Source of the DNA: Cephalotrichum gorgonifer
Lineage: Eukaryota > Ascomycota > Sordariomycetes > Microascales > Microascaceae
Assembly (NCBI GenBank): GCA_900312665.1
Contig: ONZQ02000009.1
Coordinates: 1,536,744-1,600,743 of the forward strand
Direction of reading: 5' to 3'
Length of the DNA: 64,000 nucleotides
Shown: positions 21,415 through 33,938 of the stretch, piece after piece
Position numbering within the stretch: position 1 is the stretch's first letter
Layout of the letters: every line of letters starts with the position of its first letter
Notes under the pieces: generated by a model
Seen by the model: the letters and a program-made list of their open reading frames with translations, nothing else
Database searches by the model: none
Told to the model about the DNA's origin: nothing
Program-made: the position numbers and the translations under genes

Positions 21415-23222
21415 TTAGTTAGTGTCGGAAGATACCTTGTCGGTGTTCTCGCTGGAAATCCCAGGCGCCCCCGTCTCGGCATCCACGACAGCCTTACCCG
21501 CATGGGCGGCCTGAATAAGGTCGGGCCTCTCCGCCTTGAGCTTCGCGAATGTCTTCTCCGCATCCCATGCCCATGGCGTGTTCGACGCGAACAAGAGGTC
21601 CATCTCCTCGAGCGTCCTCTGGTTACTCTCCGGGTACAGGGCCCAGACCATGGGAATCGATAGCACGTTGCACGCGCCAAAGATGTGCAGAGTGTTTTCG
21701 CCAATGGCCGAGAACATGACGGGGCACAGCAGCGTTAGCCACCCGTTGCCGATGCTCCAGCCAACGACGCCCCAGGCGTTGCCCTTAGCACGGACGTGAA
21801 GCGGGAAGATCTCGGCAGGGTACAGCCACGGCACGGTCAGCCAGGTGGCGCCGAAGACGGAGGTGAAGATGAAGACGAAAGACGCGGCCGTGGCGCCATA
21901 GGAATTGGCCTTGCTGATGTCGCCCCGCTCGGTCGCGTCCTTGGCGAGTCTGGAGAAGGCGCCGGCCAAGAACATGGCGATCCCCTGGCCAACGGATCCC
22001 CACCACAGAGTCCAGCGGCGGCCAATGCGGTCCAGGGTAAACACGCAGATGAGGGTGGCGAACATGTAGAAGATGTTGTTCAGACCGCTGATCCACTGAC
22101 TCTTCTCAGTGTCGAAGCCGGCCATGCGGAAGATGGTTGGGGCGTAGACTGTGACACCAGCGATTCCGACCCACTCCTGGATAATCTGAAGCCAGATAAC
22201 CAGCTGCACGCGACGGCCGGTGTGTAGCTTCCCCGACCCGATACCGAACAGCATGTGGATGTAGGAGTTCTGCTTGCTCTCCGCAACCTCCATCTCGGAG
22301 ACTTTCTGGATGTCGTGGAACTCGGCGTTGGCCTTGGCCAGGCCCTCCTCCGTGCTACTGCCTCGCAGGCGGCGCAGGATGAAATGGGCCTCGTCGTTGC
22401 GCCCAACCTTGACCAGCCATCGGGGCGACTCGGGGAAGAACCACACAATGGATAGCAGGATGATAAGGGGAATGATCTGGAAGGCGATCGGGAAGCGCCA
22501 TCGGAAGGCGGATTCACCGTTGTCGATGAAGGAGAGGCCGAATTCGAGCCAGTAGGCGACGACGACACCAAAGATGTTGAGCGTGAACTCGATGGCGATG
22601 AATTGTCCGCGGGAGGTGTGCTCCGCGGTCTCGGTTGCCCAGACCGGGACGATGGCATTTAGAATACCAGTACCGATACCATTAACAAGTCGCGCTGTGA
22701 AAAGTTAGCATCATCACCCCCGTCTAGTGCTCGAAAGTACTACTAGACTGATAACCTACCGCAGATCATCCAGGTCGCGTTCATAGCAGAGCACTGCAAC
22801 GATGCGCCCAGGATCGCCCACAAGGAACCGAAAGCAATGGTCCTGATCCTGCCGATCTTGTCACCGACCCAGCCGCCCAGCAGGCACCCAGCCAGAGTTC
22901 CCAGATAGTAGACAGAGACAATGCCTCCCTGTAGCAGACTGTCCGTGACGATAGGCTCCTTGGTAACCGGGTCGACGTGGCCGAAGCCCATGAGGTCGAT
23001 ATAGTGCTTTGCATTGTTGACACCTCCCATCATACCCTGGTCGTAACTGCTCTCGGGTTAGCTTCGTGCCGTTCATGGGACGTGTAGATAAAGGATCGTC
23101 ACCACTAACCCAAAGAAGAAGATGGAAAGGCCTGCAACGCAGTTAATGCCAAAGAGAAGCTTCTTCTTCTCATAGTAATTGGCGATGTTGAGCCCTGGAA
23201 GGCGCTCCATGATGGCTGACAT
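21415..23222 (-). CDS. MFS sugar transporter (hexose/lactose-permease type)
   Basis: Three exons (23110-23222, 22695-boundary 22760-23046, and 21415-22694), introns 63 and 65 bp, 559 residues, the usual size. Family marks in order: FFFGYDQG in TM1, GGWVGDKIGRIRT, ICARLVNGIGTG, PESPRWLVKVGR closing the N-half, QEWVGIAGVTVYAP in TM7, DRIGRRWTLWWG, VPWLYPAEIFPLHVRAKG, and YPESNQRTLEEMD in place of the usual PETKGRTLEE box. This is a plasma-membrane H+-coupled sugar importer of the sugar-porter family; the substrate is not readable. The start is the first of two close Met residues (the second four codons in). The gene stands at the edge of a gene-poor stretch. Confidence 0.93.
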
Positions 23223-26200
23223 GAGGTATTAGTGACGCTATTCCCACGTTCTCCAAGTTGTTTGTGAGTTTTCTGTGTGAGCTTGTTGTCTCACAAGATG
23301 CGGCGATGTCATCTCTTTAAACAAGAAAAATGATGATAATCCTCCTCCACATCGGACCTACTGTTCCCCCATAAACCTTGATACGGCATCCCCGCCTGGG
23401 GTACAAATCCTTCTACAAACTAAGCTGCCCCTTTAGTCGAAGATCGCCACTTTTCTTTAGCGCACCAATCATCCCGCGAGATGCGTGAAGGGTCTGACTG
23501 ACTAATAGGTCATATCACCACAGCTTTCTCCGCCTTTGGAACCTAGCGTCTCAGAAAGTTGGCTTGCCCCATGACCATCTTACGCGCTATTACTCCGTAC
23601 TTGCTTCCTAAGATGTATGAGCCAAAGGCTGCAATTGGAACAAGTGGGGCACGGCGCTAGTTCGGGAGTTCTCGGCTACTGTGGGCGTCGCATTTTTCTC
23701 TAAAACAGGGCCGCCGCGGGCGGCGGGTGGCGCCCGCCTTGGCCCGGCTGCAACGTCGGCTTATGCCAGCTCGGTTCCGAACGCATTTTCGGACCCGCCA
23801 AGACTTTCCACCTTGCCACCAACCTCCACATGACGGGGTCCAGGGACCACATGGGGATCGTGAGATTCATTATGGGCTCCTTCCGGATGCGGAAAGCTAA
23901 ACGGAGAGTGGTGCGCTTCGAAGAGTTCAAATAGACGCTCCATGAACCTAGCCTATCCAGGAACCCGGTACCAGTAGTTCGGTAAAGGAAGTGTGATCGT
24001 CCCTACAACTCGTGGTTAGGTGAGGTCTCACCTCAGACCGACTAGCCAAGACTTCAAATTGACCGCTGGTAGAAACCACGTCATCCGTGGGGACAAGACC
24101 TACCAGCGACATGTATTATAGAACATATGTAACTGATCTCACTCATCGACAAACTCAACATGGGCAAGACTTTGCAGCTAAGTGAGCCCTTGGGAGGATT
24201 TATGACTTCCCCACGGGGTTTCCCCAGACCGAATTTATCACCCGAGTCGACCAAAACCTGGAGGCACAGCGATGTTGTCAAATAATCTCTCCGCGAAACT
24301 AGGTCTAGTGTAAGGAAAATTTTCACCTTGGGAGGCTACTAATATCTCCTAGTGGAATGATCTAGTCGTCTTAGCGGCCGCGTGACCCGGGCCATTGGAA
24401 GATGCGCGACAAACGCCGGCGGGTCTAATGCTAACGTAATGCTTTCCTCAGCACTTGCACGAGCAAGAGCCGCAGCATATTCTACGTGTAACCTCCATTC
24501 TCCTTCCTTCGCTCTATCCCGATTATGAGTATTTGGGACTCATCCTCCCTACTTCTCGTTTTCTTCATTCAGATAGAGTAACCATGTTGGCGTTTCGCTT
24601 GTAACAACAACCTGACACCTATATCCTTACCGAGGTTATATTGAAACCAACGCGCAGGACGAGTGGGGAGGACCCACCAGCATGACCATGATGCTTTCAG
24701 ATCACGCTATGGTTTGGTATTATTCAGATTATCTACTCGTTGCATGCAGAGGTTGGAGCGGTTATAACCTGTCCCACTTACCACGTGGGCTAGCGAGGGT
24801 GGGGGGCCATGTACGACCCATACCTCTTACTTGTTCTCCCTCCCAACCCTTAAATCTTACAAAGAAACAGCCCAATCTTCGTTGTCAGGCTTCATATCGC
24901 CTCGGGACACGCCGATTGTGAGGGGGGCGAGGGGATTGATGGGAAGGTGGATAGGGGGGGTGAGTGGGATGCCGTGGTGCTAGCCTCACCGCCCCCTATT
25001 TTATTGGATATTTTTTTATTAATTCGCAAAGCTCCATGTAAGTTGGAAGCCTACTATTACGTTTATGAGCGATAGTTATCAATCATAGTGTGCTTGACGT
25101 AGCAATATGTCTATTATTCTCCCCCGACCCTTAAGGGGAAGTTGAGATATGTCCCCTAGATAGCATGCTCATAGTCTTATTTCCAATGGACCACGGGCCT
25201 TCTACCTCTTCGGAACCTGATCTTTCCTCCCTATAGAGCCACGTATACCTGGGATCGAATGAGAATCAGAGACGCTCTGGCGGAGAACCATGAGAACCCG
25301 AGTCTAGACTTAGGTTTGGTATATATGGTACGTGAGATAGAGTATAAGTGCTATGCACATTATGACGCATACCAGTGCGCAGAGCGCATAGGGACACTTC
25401 GCTGTGAGAAACCTATTCGGTGGTGGCAGAATGTAGGGCGACATAAGGTGATCTTCAGAGCTATGTAAGCAGGTATAGGATGTATAGCTGTTGGAGGCTC
25501 GCGTCTCCTGTCGGGCAAACCTCCTCTTGTTTTTCCATTCGCCTCTTAGTCTTTGGTACAGGCCCTGAAAGGTCCTGGTCCTATTGCGGTAGTTCCATCC
25601 CCCCTTTAGAGATATAGATAGCCAGAACTATCATATACCCTCTTCTCCCCTCTCCACAATAGGATGTATGGTAGATATTGGACGTGGAGAGTCATGTCAT
25701 GGAGGTGTAGTTTAATCACGAGACCTTCCTGTTGAAATTTCACATGTATATGAAGAAATCATTCCGAGCATCGGTATGATAACGGACGCTATATAGTGAA
25801 GCGAGTCTCTCACCTGCGGAATGTTCCTTCCTGGATTGTGGAACTGGTCTGAGCAGCGACTAAGTCAATACAGAAGTAGTACAGCTCTAAAAAGTTGGGC
25901 AATCGCGTTAATAAGTTAATCTAGAGCCCTTCTGACCGCAGCAAATTTCCCTATTTGTAAATTCTGGAAAGAGCTCGAGTATGAAGATATTGTCACATGG
26001 TCTTTGCGGAGTGTTGGAGATTAAACCTCACATATGAACTCCGGCTCTGCGTCTTAGGAGAGGGTTGGAGTGACGAGAGGAGAATAATCGGGGGCAATAT
26101 GGGAGTGCTGACAGGGCGCAGAGAAGAGAACCCGCCACAACGTCATGGAGATGACAGAGCACGGCCCGGTGGCTTGATTACGTTCGTGCTTACGGCATTC

Positions 26201-27227
26201 TTGTACATAAGATCCCTAAGAATTCCTTTCGAGACTTTCAGTCTATACCTCTTCATGGTTTTTTAGATATGCCTCCTTAGACCTCTTGACCCGGACGGTT
26301 TGGTCATAAAGAAGCATCCAAATACGATTTCTTTGTTTGGAGCCAATTGAACGGCTTATACGTGAGCCCGGGAGCTTGGGCTTGGGCTCTCTAGATTGTG
26401 ACCTTGACCTCCCAACACCTTTACTCCCCGACCTGTCACTTCGAAGAGTTCTCACGGGCGCGCTCCTTGACCGATTGACTGGAAACTTAACCACGACCTT
26501 GTTTATTACCTACTGAGTGGGAATCCGGAGCTCAGAGTCGTATATCTCCTAATTTCCTTATTCTAAGAGGGTGAGTTCACCAGGCGAGGAGTAGGCTTGT
26601 TAACAACCTGCCTCTATTAAGTTGAGTTGAGGTGTGCTTTGGGGACCAATGTTAGATACGGGTTTCCCGTATCACATCAGCACCACGGGGCCTCAGTGGT
26701 ATCCACTAGCTCAACGGTACTTGGGTTAGAGCCGCCAGAACTGGTTGAAGAATTCTCCTAGTACTCGTCAGTCGCCGGACACAGCCCCAGCAGACATTCT
26801 ATAGTCTCGTATAATCTTGATAAAACGTGATGGTAGAGTTGAACCGCTAGTGACAAGGGACTCCCTATACATGACGCGGGATTCTATAAATGACGCCGAT
26901 GACGGAACTATATTCGCAAAGTAGGTATAGAAATATGTAACTATAAATACTTTCGTCCTGTCCTCCCAACCTTCCCGAGGAGAATCCTTCATCCCACGTA
27001 ACTTGTAACACTAGACATAGAAGATTTAGCAAGTGTTAAAGGTGTTCTTGTCCTCCCTATCTCTGAAGGAGTGGACAGAGCTATCAAGCCGCGAGGACAG
27101 CGCCTCCTCTCTTCGGAACAAATAGCAAACATGCGCCTCTCCCCTAGGGTGACAAACGTCGGGCAAACAAAAGGATAAAGGAAGTGGGCATTCGGCCTTG
27201 AGGCGCGTTACACCCTCTTACACCACA
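23223..27227. other. Gene-poor stretch, no recognisable coding gene
   Basis: About 4 kb with only short ORFs and no splice-connected family resemblance. A Ser/Arg-rich ORF on the minus strand (26243-26494) is low in complexity and not convincing. A GC-rich inverted patch lies near 23706-23745. A TACTCCGTA copy is at 23591-23599. No transposase, reverse transcriptase or terminal repeats are recognisable. Confidence 0.5.
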
Positions 27228-27728
27228 CTACTTCTCATGCTCGATCCACGTCAGGCCAGCCCAATTCAATGCCCTGTCCCTACCTCGTGCAACCCATCCG
27301 CCGAAAGCCTGCGCATATTCCCCTATCCTCCACTCCTTCCCCTGGGCTACTGTCTCCACGATCGACTGGATTCGGCCATCCTCCGCAATCTCACAAAACC
27401 TGAATGTCTCCGATCTCCTGACGAAGCCGTCGGGACCGGCCGTGCCAGACATGTGGCGCTCGGCCAGGCGGGAGCCGTCGCGCAGGAACGGGCCCATGCC
27501 CAGGGTGACCTTGACCTTCATCTCGCGCATGTGGCGGATGTGCGCTACGTAGGCCTGGAAGTCGCGCGTTTCGTGGTCATCGCGCTGTGTGAAGGTCGGG
27601 GTGAAGAGCTTTGCTAGGTCGGCCTCTGTGTTCTCGGGCTTGCCCGCGAACAGGGATAGGAGGGCAGCCTGATAGGTTTCTTTGCTGTCGGCGAAGTTGG
27701 TGGTGTATGGCGCCGTGGTAGGCTCCAT
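27228..27728 (-). CDS. SnoaL-like / NTF2-fold protein
   Basis: Intronless, 166 residues. The middle has the pattern of the SnoaL-like polyketide-cyclase/nuclear-transport-factor-2 fold: LAKLFTPTFTQRDD followed by DFQAYVAHIRHMREM and, after a strand pair, a C-terminal sheet around TFRFCEIAEDGRIQSIVETVA. Members are small cone-shaped enzymes or ligand-binding proteins; in fungi many are orphan proteins and some act as cyclases or isomerases in secondary metabolism. There is no signal peptide. The start at 27728 has a good AAAATGG context. It stands alone between two gene-poor regions of about 4 kb each, so no partner can be proposed. The codon use is GC-rich at third positions, unlike the flanking DNA, which supports real coding. 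Confidence 0.75.
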   Translation of the reverse strand: MEPTTAPYTTNFADSKETYQAALLSLFAGKPENTEADLAKLFTPTFTQRDDHETRDFQAYVAHIRHMREMKVKVTLGMGPFLRDGSRLAERHMSGTAGPDGFVRRSETFRFCEIAEDGRIQSIVETVAQGKEWRIGEYAQAFGGWVARGRDRALNWAGLTWIEHEK

Positions 27729-29783
27729 TTTCTCGGCGATGTATTCCGGATTAACGTGGTACCTGCCCGTATGGTTGAAGAGAAACTTATAGTCTAGAGG
27801 TGCTATACTGGCAATATAGTCGTAGTCGGACGTTTCGTGATGGAGAGATAAGAAGATAAGGTGGAGGAGGGTTTCTACGGAACGGACAGGTTGCGATAAT
27901 ATATGGAAATGTATGGTGGATTAGAAATCAAGCAGCTCAAGGTTGAATTAGGGGGCTGTGAATCCAAGTTTATATGGCAGCCTGGTGATGATGATCCAGA
28001 GGATCCGAAGGATTCGGGTGGGGCTAAACGCGCGGACAGGCGACAGGGTTCAGTGTGAGCGTGAACACAAGAGAGGAGGGTATCTTTCTATCGTGTATTT
28101 TAACTCTTAGATTATTTTGGGAAACATCTTTCAATGAGAAACTCAAATGTTCCGGGGTGAGCCTGTTGCCGGACAGTGGAGACCTGATGCGAAACAAAAG
28201 GAAGACGACTGTCTCTCTGATGACGAATATCGTCCCCTGTCATCCTGGCAGAGCTCAGCCCCGTAGTCCCCGCTCGCATAGCCGCACCAGGCTATAGTCG
28301 TCTCGTGAGATTAAACAGTCGTTTCCTCTGTGAAGCTGTAGAAAAAGAGTGTGAAGCTGTAGCTCTCAGGTCGGCACAATCGCTTCAATACTGGACAGCA
28401 TCGTATTTTATAAGAGTCCACTTGCAAACACTCAGTTAACAGACGTCCGCTCCTGTCTTTAACCACATTTTCACCTGCTAATAACCCGGCTAATACCAGC
28501 TCCCTTGCTGTTTTGATCATTTCACCCCAGGGCATACCACTTGGAGAATAACTACCGAGATATAAGGCGGGCTTACAGATGAGCCTGTCTATTGCTTAGA
28601 GCGTCTAGCGCGCCGAATCCGATGAACCACTCAGAGCTGGGGACACGGCGCAGAACGAACCTGGCGTGCCCCCCCGTCAGTAATTGTTCGATCTACTATT
28701 CAAACTACTACGGAGGTCGGTCCGTGGGCCTGTGGGGCGGGCAGTTTACCATCCTGTCAGTGACGTCAAGACTGTAAGCCGCATTTCGTGCCCCTGACAA
28801 GAACTTAAGGCTGATCTGGACCTTTGAAGTGTGTTCCGAATAAGCTGGCCCTCTTCATTAGTCAAAATCAATATTCTGCTGGGCCGCATGGTCGTTCTGA
28901 TGCCAAGGCTTTCGCATGTGCGTACGGTGAGTGTGTTTAGCCACTCGTTTGACCAAGCTAAGATGCCCCCGGGACGTCTTGATTCAATATCAACCTCATG
29001 ACTGGGTTGGCGTTTCTTAGCTCTTCGCCGGCCGCGTCAAAGCGGCGTCAGGTGGCACGAGAACATACCGGTCTCTCTAGCTTAATACAAACTTGAACGA
29101 GGCGCTCTCAATCGCCAAGCTTTCTTGACACCTGATCATAGCACTGAAGGCGAGCTGACCACTAGTACTGACTGGGTGACGGTAAGTGGCGTTAGTAGAA
29201 TCAGTCTCGATCGGTTGCTCGCTCCCAGTTCGTCGATGTTGGCTCAAATAGGCGAAAGCGTCAAACGATCGTCGCCGACGACGAGGCTCACCGAAGTAAA
29301 CAGGCCAGTGTAATCAAAGAGATGATCTGCGAAAAAAAAAATACGATCTCCTCATGCGCAGGTGCGGGGTTGTTCCTGGTACAGGAGGGAGAAACACGCC
29401 CGTGGCTTAACTGCGTTATGCCATCGTGTACCTGCCACCGTTATCATCTTGAAACAAGGTCAGGGATACCCCTGGATAAAGGGCCCGAAAGGGTTCTGAC
29501 TCGTACGACTATTACATACTTTAGCACATTACAAGGACTCGTACTCACAACACTTCGCCGACAAAAAAGTTTCCTGCGCTTGATATGCCTGCACTCATAA
29601 CCTAACTATACTCACCTGGCAACAATACCTGTAGCCGTATTACTAGTATTTCTATCCCGAGCTCTCATTTTTACAATCAGTTTTCCCCCGTGGGCCGCGG
29701 AGAAAGGTTCTGACAATGTCCATTCCGCACTTGGAGATCTTCAATTCACGTTTATTACTCAGAGGTCTTTCCTCCGGATAGAG

Positions 29784-29797
29784 CGGCCGTACGGCCG
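29784..29797. repeat. Perfect 14-bp palindrome
   Basis: CGGCCGT followed directly by ACGGCCG. Confidence 0.7.
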
Positions 29798-30120
29798 AAC
29801 GCATGCACAGTTTTTACTCCCAAGAATCCACGACCCAGTGTTATCCGCATCCCCTAAACTAATTGGCGAACCATTTGTTAGGTAGGTGCGCTAATGGTGC
29901 CTGCAGGTACGCGTGCCAAGTATACCGTTGGCTTGCTCCAAGTACCCGTAATACGGATAGTTTTGAACCATGGGTGCTGGGTCAATGAATCGATAGCGCT
30001 GCTCCTAGTCCTTACGCCATTCCCAAAGGCAGCTTAGTGATCGACAAACCTCTCGTACAAACGTTACACTTGGTACGATCACGTAAAGTAGTGCCACGCG
30101 AAGACCCACATAGTACCGCG

Positions 30121-30138
30121 CCAACCACCGGTGGTTGG
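30121..30138. repeat. Perfect 18-bp palindrome
   Basis: CCAACCACC followed directly by its reverse complement GGTGGTTGG, with no spacer. Confidence 0.8.
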
Positions 30139-30676
30139 TCGCCATCAATCAGGCAGGTAAATAGTGATGTGCATTGCCAGTATTTTCATCCAAAGAGCAA
30201 GTTTGTGCTTTGCCATGCCCCTCCACCCCGGTTTTCTTTTACCCCCCGCACCCGGAGAGGTCGGTTATAATGGTCATCTTAATTGAGATCCCCATGACAC
30301 GCCTCGGCTCTGCGGGGATTGAAGCTAATTGATCCCTCATGATCACTCTCAGCATATTCATACGATCCTACGTGGCGATCACGGTTGGATCGGCATCGCA
30401 GTATGGATATATGGCACGAGAGTGATGATTAGGTGCACTTCCATCGGCGGACCGTGGAGGAACGGGGGATGGCTGTCTACCACTGCTAGAATGCAAAATC
30501 TAGCAGAAAATATATTGCTCGTGCGCTCGTGTGGTGTGAAGTAGGATATCTTGGTCATAATACATGTCAGGGCGTTTGGAGGAGAGCGACCGACTAATGC
30601 ACGAGCAATCCCCTGTTCACTCGTCCAAGCGTACTCGTCACATAACCCTCTCCAACCTAGCTCCATGTCTGTGCAT

Positions 30677-30698
30677 GCCCGTGCCCGTGCCCGTGCCC
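30677..30698. repeat. Hexamer tandem repeat (GCCCGT)3 plus partial
   Basis: Three exact copies of gcccgt followed by gccc. Confidence 0.8.
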
Positions 30699-31818
30699 TA
30701 TGAGGTAGTGATCCCCTGAGAACAGCTTGTGATATACGGAGTACACACCGAGTACATACAACTTCAAAGATATTTATCTGTGCGTACCCCTGGATTCGGC
30801 GGGCGAGGATAGCCTTACTCTTCTTGGGACCTTTTTTTCATGCTGAACTTCCTTTCGTGGGCCACGTGTTTCGCCCGCAGCCATGACCGTCTTCGGGTAG
30901 CCAACAAAGAGACCTGCCTGTTTAGTAATAGGCTAAGTGCAAAAACAGGGCAAGTATGCGCCAGGTTACGCTAGATCCACTGATGCGCGGGCAACCGCAG
31001 GTTCCCCGCAAGCGGGATACGCTTTCCCCTGCACCTTCACCGGACTGCAGGGGTAGTATCCTCGCTTGTAAATTTGCCTTTCGTGTCCGGGTCCCCCGAT
31101 CGGATCGGATTGCGTTTTTTTTTCTGACGAAATACCCTGTCCTCCTCGTGGCTACACGCGCAAATCTAAGAAATTGTCCGCCGTCTGGGGCGGGCGCGGA
31201 CGATGATTATGTCGCAATGAGATGGCCGATCGGACCCGTTAGACGAGGAATTCGCGTAACATCGAGCGCCACTAGCGCCCGGGGCTGAAACAGTCAAAAA
31301 CCGAGGCAGGCCTGGGCTCTTTGCTTGCACAGCTGAGGGCGACAAAGAGATCCAGTCCCAACCAAGTAGAACCATAACCTCTCCTCTCACCAAGTTTCCC
31401 TGTCAATTGAAGTACTTTGTAGGAGTTCCAATCCTCGTTCGCGGATTTATACTCAGCACGGACTTGAAGTCGTGATCTGCAGTAATGGGCCAATGATGGT
31501 GCCTAACCAAACACTACCACCTTTTCCTCTCTGGTTGATCAACGACGCTAGTCCTTTCGTAATGTGGATATTACTCCGAGCAAAGCTTATCCTCTCTCAC
31601 CGTGGTGGGCTAAGAATGCACTAGCCTAGCGTCCCTAAGTTAGCAAAATATGCGGTCACGGAGCTCTCATTCCTACTATATGTACGTAGCCACCCATGTG
31701 ATCCTTGTGGAGAATGCCTTGATTCTTAAAGACCAAGCCCCTGCTACCAAGTGAGACCCTCCGACTCTTGCTTTTGCCCATGTCATCCGACGCCAAGGAA
31801 ACGATCAGATAAGGAAAT

Positions 31819-33150
31819 ATGGAAGTCGACCACTCCCTGGATGGCGAATCCAGGGTCGCCGAGGTTTACGCAATCCTCTCGGTCGGGTGCGTCCTCACGA
31901 TTACGGTTGTTGGGCTACGGATGTACACGCGGATACGACTACTAAACTCTTTCGGCGCTGATGATGCCATGATGATGGTTGCGCTCGTTCTCGCCATTGG
32001 AACGACAATAGCAATTGGACTAGGTTTGTCGAACACCGGCGCCGCAGACACCCCTGCAATCTGACACCATTCTCACGAACTCTTTCCTTTAGAATGCAAG
32101 TATGGACTCGGAAAACACACCTGGGTACAACCTAAGGAATATGCCATCCCATACATGAAGGTACATTGGCTTATTATCAATGCTTGCTGTTTCTAATTGC
32201 TGACCTAATCTGCGACTACCAGGCATTCTACAGTTCTATCATCATATACAATGTCGCCCTATGCATTGCCAAGATCTCGATTCTCCTCCAGTACCGACGC
32301 ATCTTCACCGGCACTATCATACACCAAATAACCACCTACGCCATCGGCTTCCTTTGCGCATGGACAGTCACGATTGCTTTCCTACTATCCTTGATCTGTA
32401 TACCGGTCGCAGCATTCTGGGATAGCTCGGTCAAGGGTCGATGCCTCAACTCCTTGACTGTTTGGTATGTCATGGCCAGCTTCAACCTGGTCACGGATAT
32501 TTTACTCTTCATCATGCCTATGCCTATGATCCGGTCGCTGCAGCTACCTAGGAAGCAGAAGTACACCCTGGTTATAGTCTTCAGCCTTGGATTATGGTGA
32601 GTAGCTCCCCGGATACAAGCAACGGGGAAATAATTTTGGTCGGACGGGGAACTAATTCGTCTTTCTACGCAGCACCTGCATTATTTCGATCATCCGACTC
32701 CGAACCCTTGCCGATGCGGGTTCGGCGAAAGACCCCAATTGGGACAATGTCAACGCGGCATACTGGTCATTCCTCGAAATGTGCACATCCATCATCGCTT
32801 CGTGTCTCCCGACGCTGCGGCCGGTTCTGAGCAGGGTAATGCCAAGCCTCTTCGCCACTCGCAGCCAGATGAGCTCTGGGCACGGCTATCCTTCCGGCCG
32901 CAGCACGGTGTATGGGAGGGGGTCGCTATTCAGGAAGGTGACGACCGTAAAACTAGACGATAGTACGACGACGCTGCACGCGGACGATGAGGTTGAGCTG
33001 ACCAGTCGTGATCCTGATGGTCGGAGGCTGAACACCTCGTACAGGGTCACTGTGGAGGGTGGGGGCGAGGCACATGCGGAGACGGCCTCGATAGGCCCAG
33101 GCGGCATCAAGACAACCACTATCGTGACACAGGAAGTGTCCCATAGTTGA
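31819..33150 (+). CDS. SAT4/rhodopsin-like 7-TM integral membrane protein
   Basis: Four exons (31819-32023, 32093-32160, 32223-32596, 32673-33150), introns of 62-76 bp, 374 residues. The pattern is that of the large fungal rhodopsin-like SAT4 family: VAEVYAILSVGCVLTITVVGLRMYTR in pieces at TM1, FGADDAMMMVALVLAIG at TM2, ECKYGLGKHTWVQP in the outer loop, KISILLQYRRIF at TM3-4, LTVWYVMASFNLVTDILLF at TM5 with PMPMIRSLQLPRKQKY, then CIISIIRLR and FLEMCTSIIASCLPTLRPV at TM7. A cytoplasmic tail of about 105 residues follows. Some relatives (PTH11 group) act as surface-sensing receptors, but this one has no CFEM domain, and its function is unknown. Confidence 0.9.
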
Positions 33151-33840
33151 AAGAGGATGACGATTATAGGGATATGCGGGAAGGAATCCCATATTTTGAC
33201 GCGAGGCAGGATGACTCGACGACGACTTTCGCTTTTAAACCAGATATCCCCTTTACTTTATATATTTATTAATCTCTTCAATTCACGTATCACGACCTGA
33301 GGAATGTATTCTTCTCTTTATGTTGATGATCTGAGGATTCCGTCTTGAATACCAGTGCGCAAACCTAGGCATCGTCATAATGTACGCATCGACCAAAAGA
33401 CAGAGCTTATTTGTATTTCGTGTGATAAGAAACGTGAAACGTTTTTTTTTTCATTTCCAATTAGCATATCATCGACATCACTTCAACATATTCCTAGCAA
33501 GCTCAGCCATCGCCAGGGGCCGCGGCTTAAAATATTCCTGTCCCATATGGTGTGATAGACTGATCGTAAGCTGCTTCCATGACGTCATAGGTCAGATTCA
33601 ACAGCCCCGAAGGTTTAGAGAAATAGCTTGGGGTTATGTAAGCAATAGGGTTATGAACCAATCATATCTTCCCTTTTCGCCCTTTTATGACAAGCGTTCC
33701 TACAAAGGAATGCCGGCCGTGGCCCGTCAGTTCGGCCACGCCCGAATCACGCGACGGGTGGTAGCACCCGGTTAGTTAGCTCCGGTGTCTTCCGATGGCG
33801 CCAGTTACCCTATGGCTTCGCCTCACCTTACCCACACTAA

Positions 33841-33938
33841 AGCGCCACGACTTCGAGTAAGAGTGAGCGCCACACCGCGAGTAATAGAGAGTGGCACTCT
33901 GCGAGTAATAGTAAGCGCCACACTGCGAGGAACATGGG
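33841..33938. repeat. Four imperfect tandem copies of a ~25-bp unit
   Basis: Units at 33841-33865, 33866-33890, 33891-33913 and 33914-33938 share the frame agcgccac..(t/c)gcgagtaatag. Copy 3 is two bases shorter and the most changed. Confidence 0.75.

Larger units (their letters stand above)
27729..31818. other. Gene-poor stretch with short palindromes and microsatellites
   Basis: About 4.1 kb without a supported gene. ORFs are short, overlap on both strands and match nothing I know. It contains an 18-bp perfect palindrome (30121-30138), a 14-bp palindrome (29784-29797), a hexamer repeat (30677-30698) and one TACGGAGTA (30735-30743). It may be an old, decayed insertion. Confidence 0.5.

Noticed and set aside
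26243..26494. Ser/Arg-rich 83-codon ORF on the minus strand
   Set aside because: Low-complexity basic composition, no family motif, no supporting splice structure.
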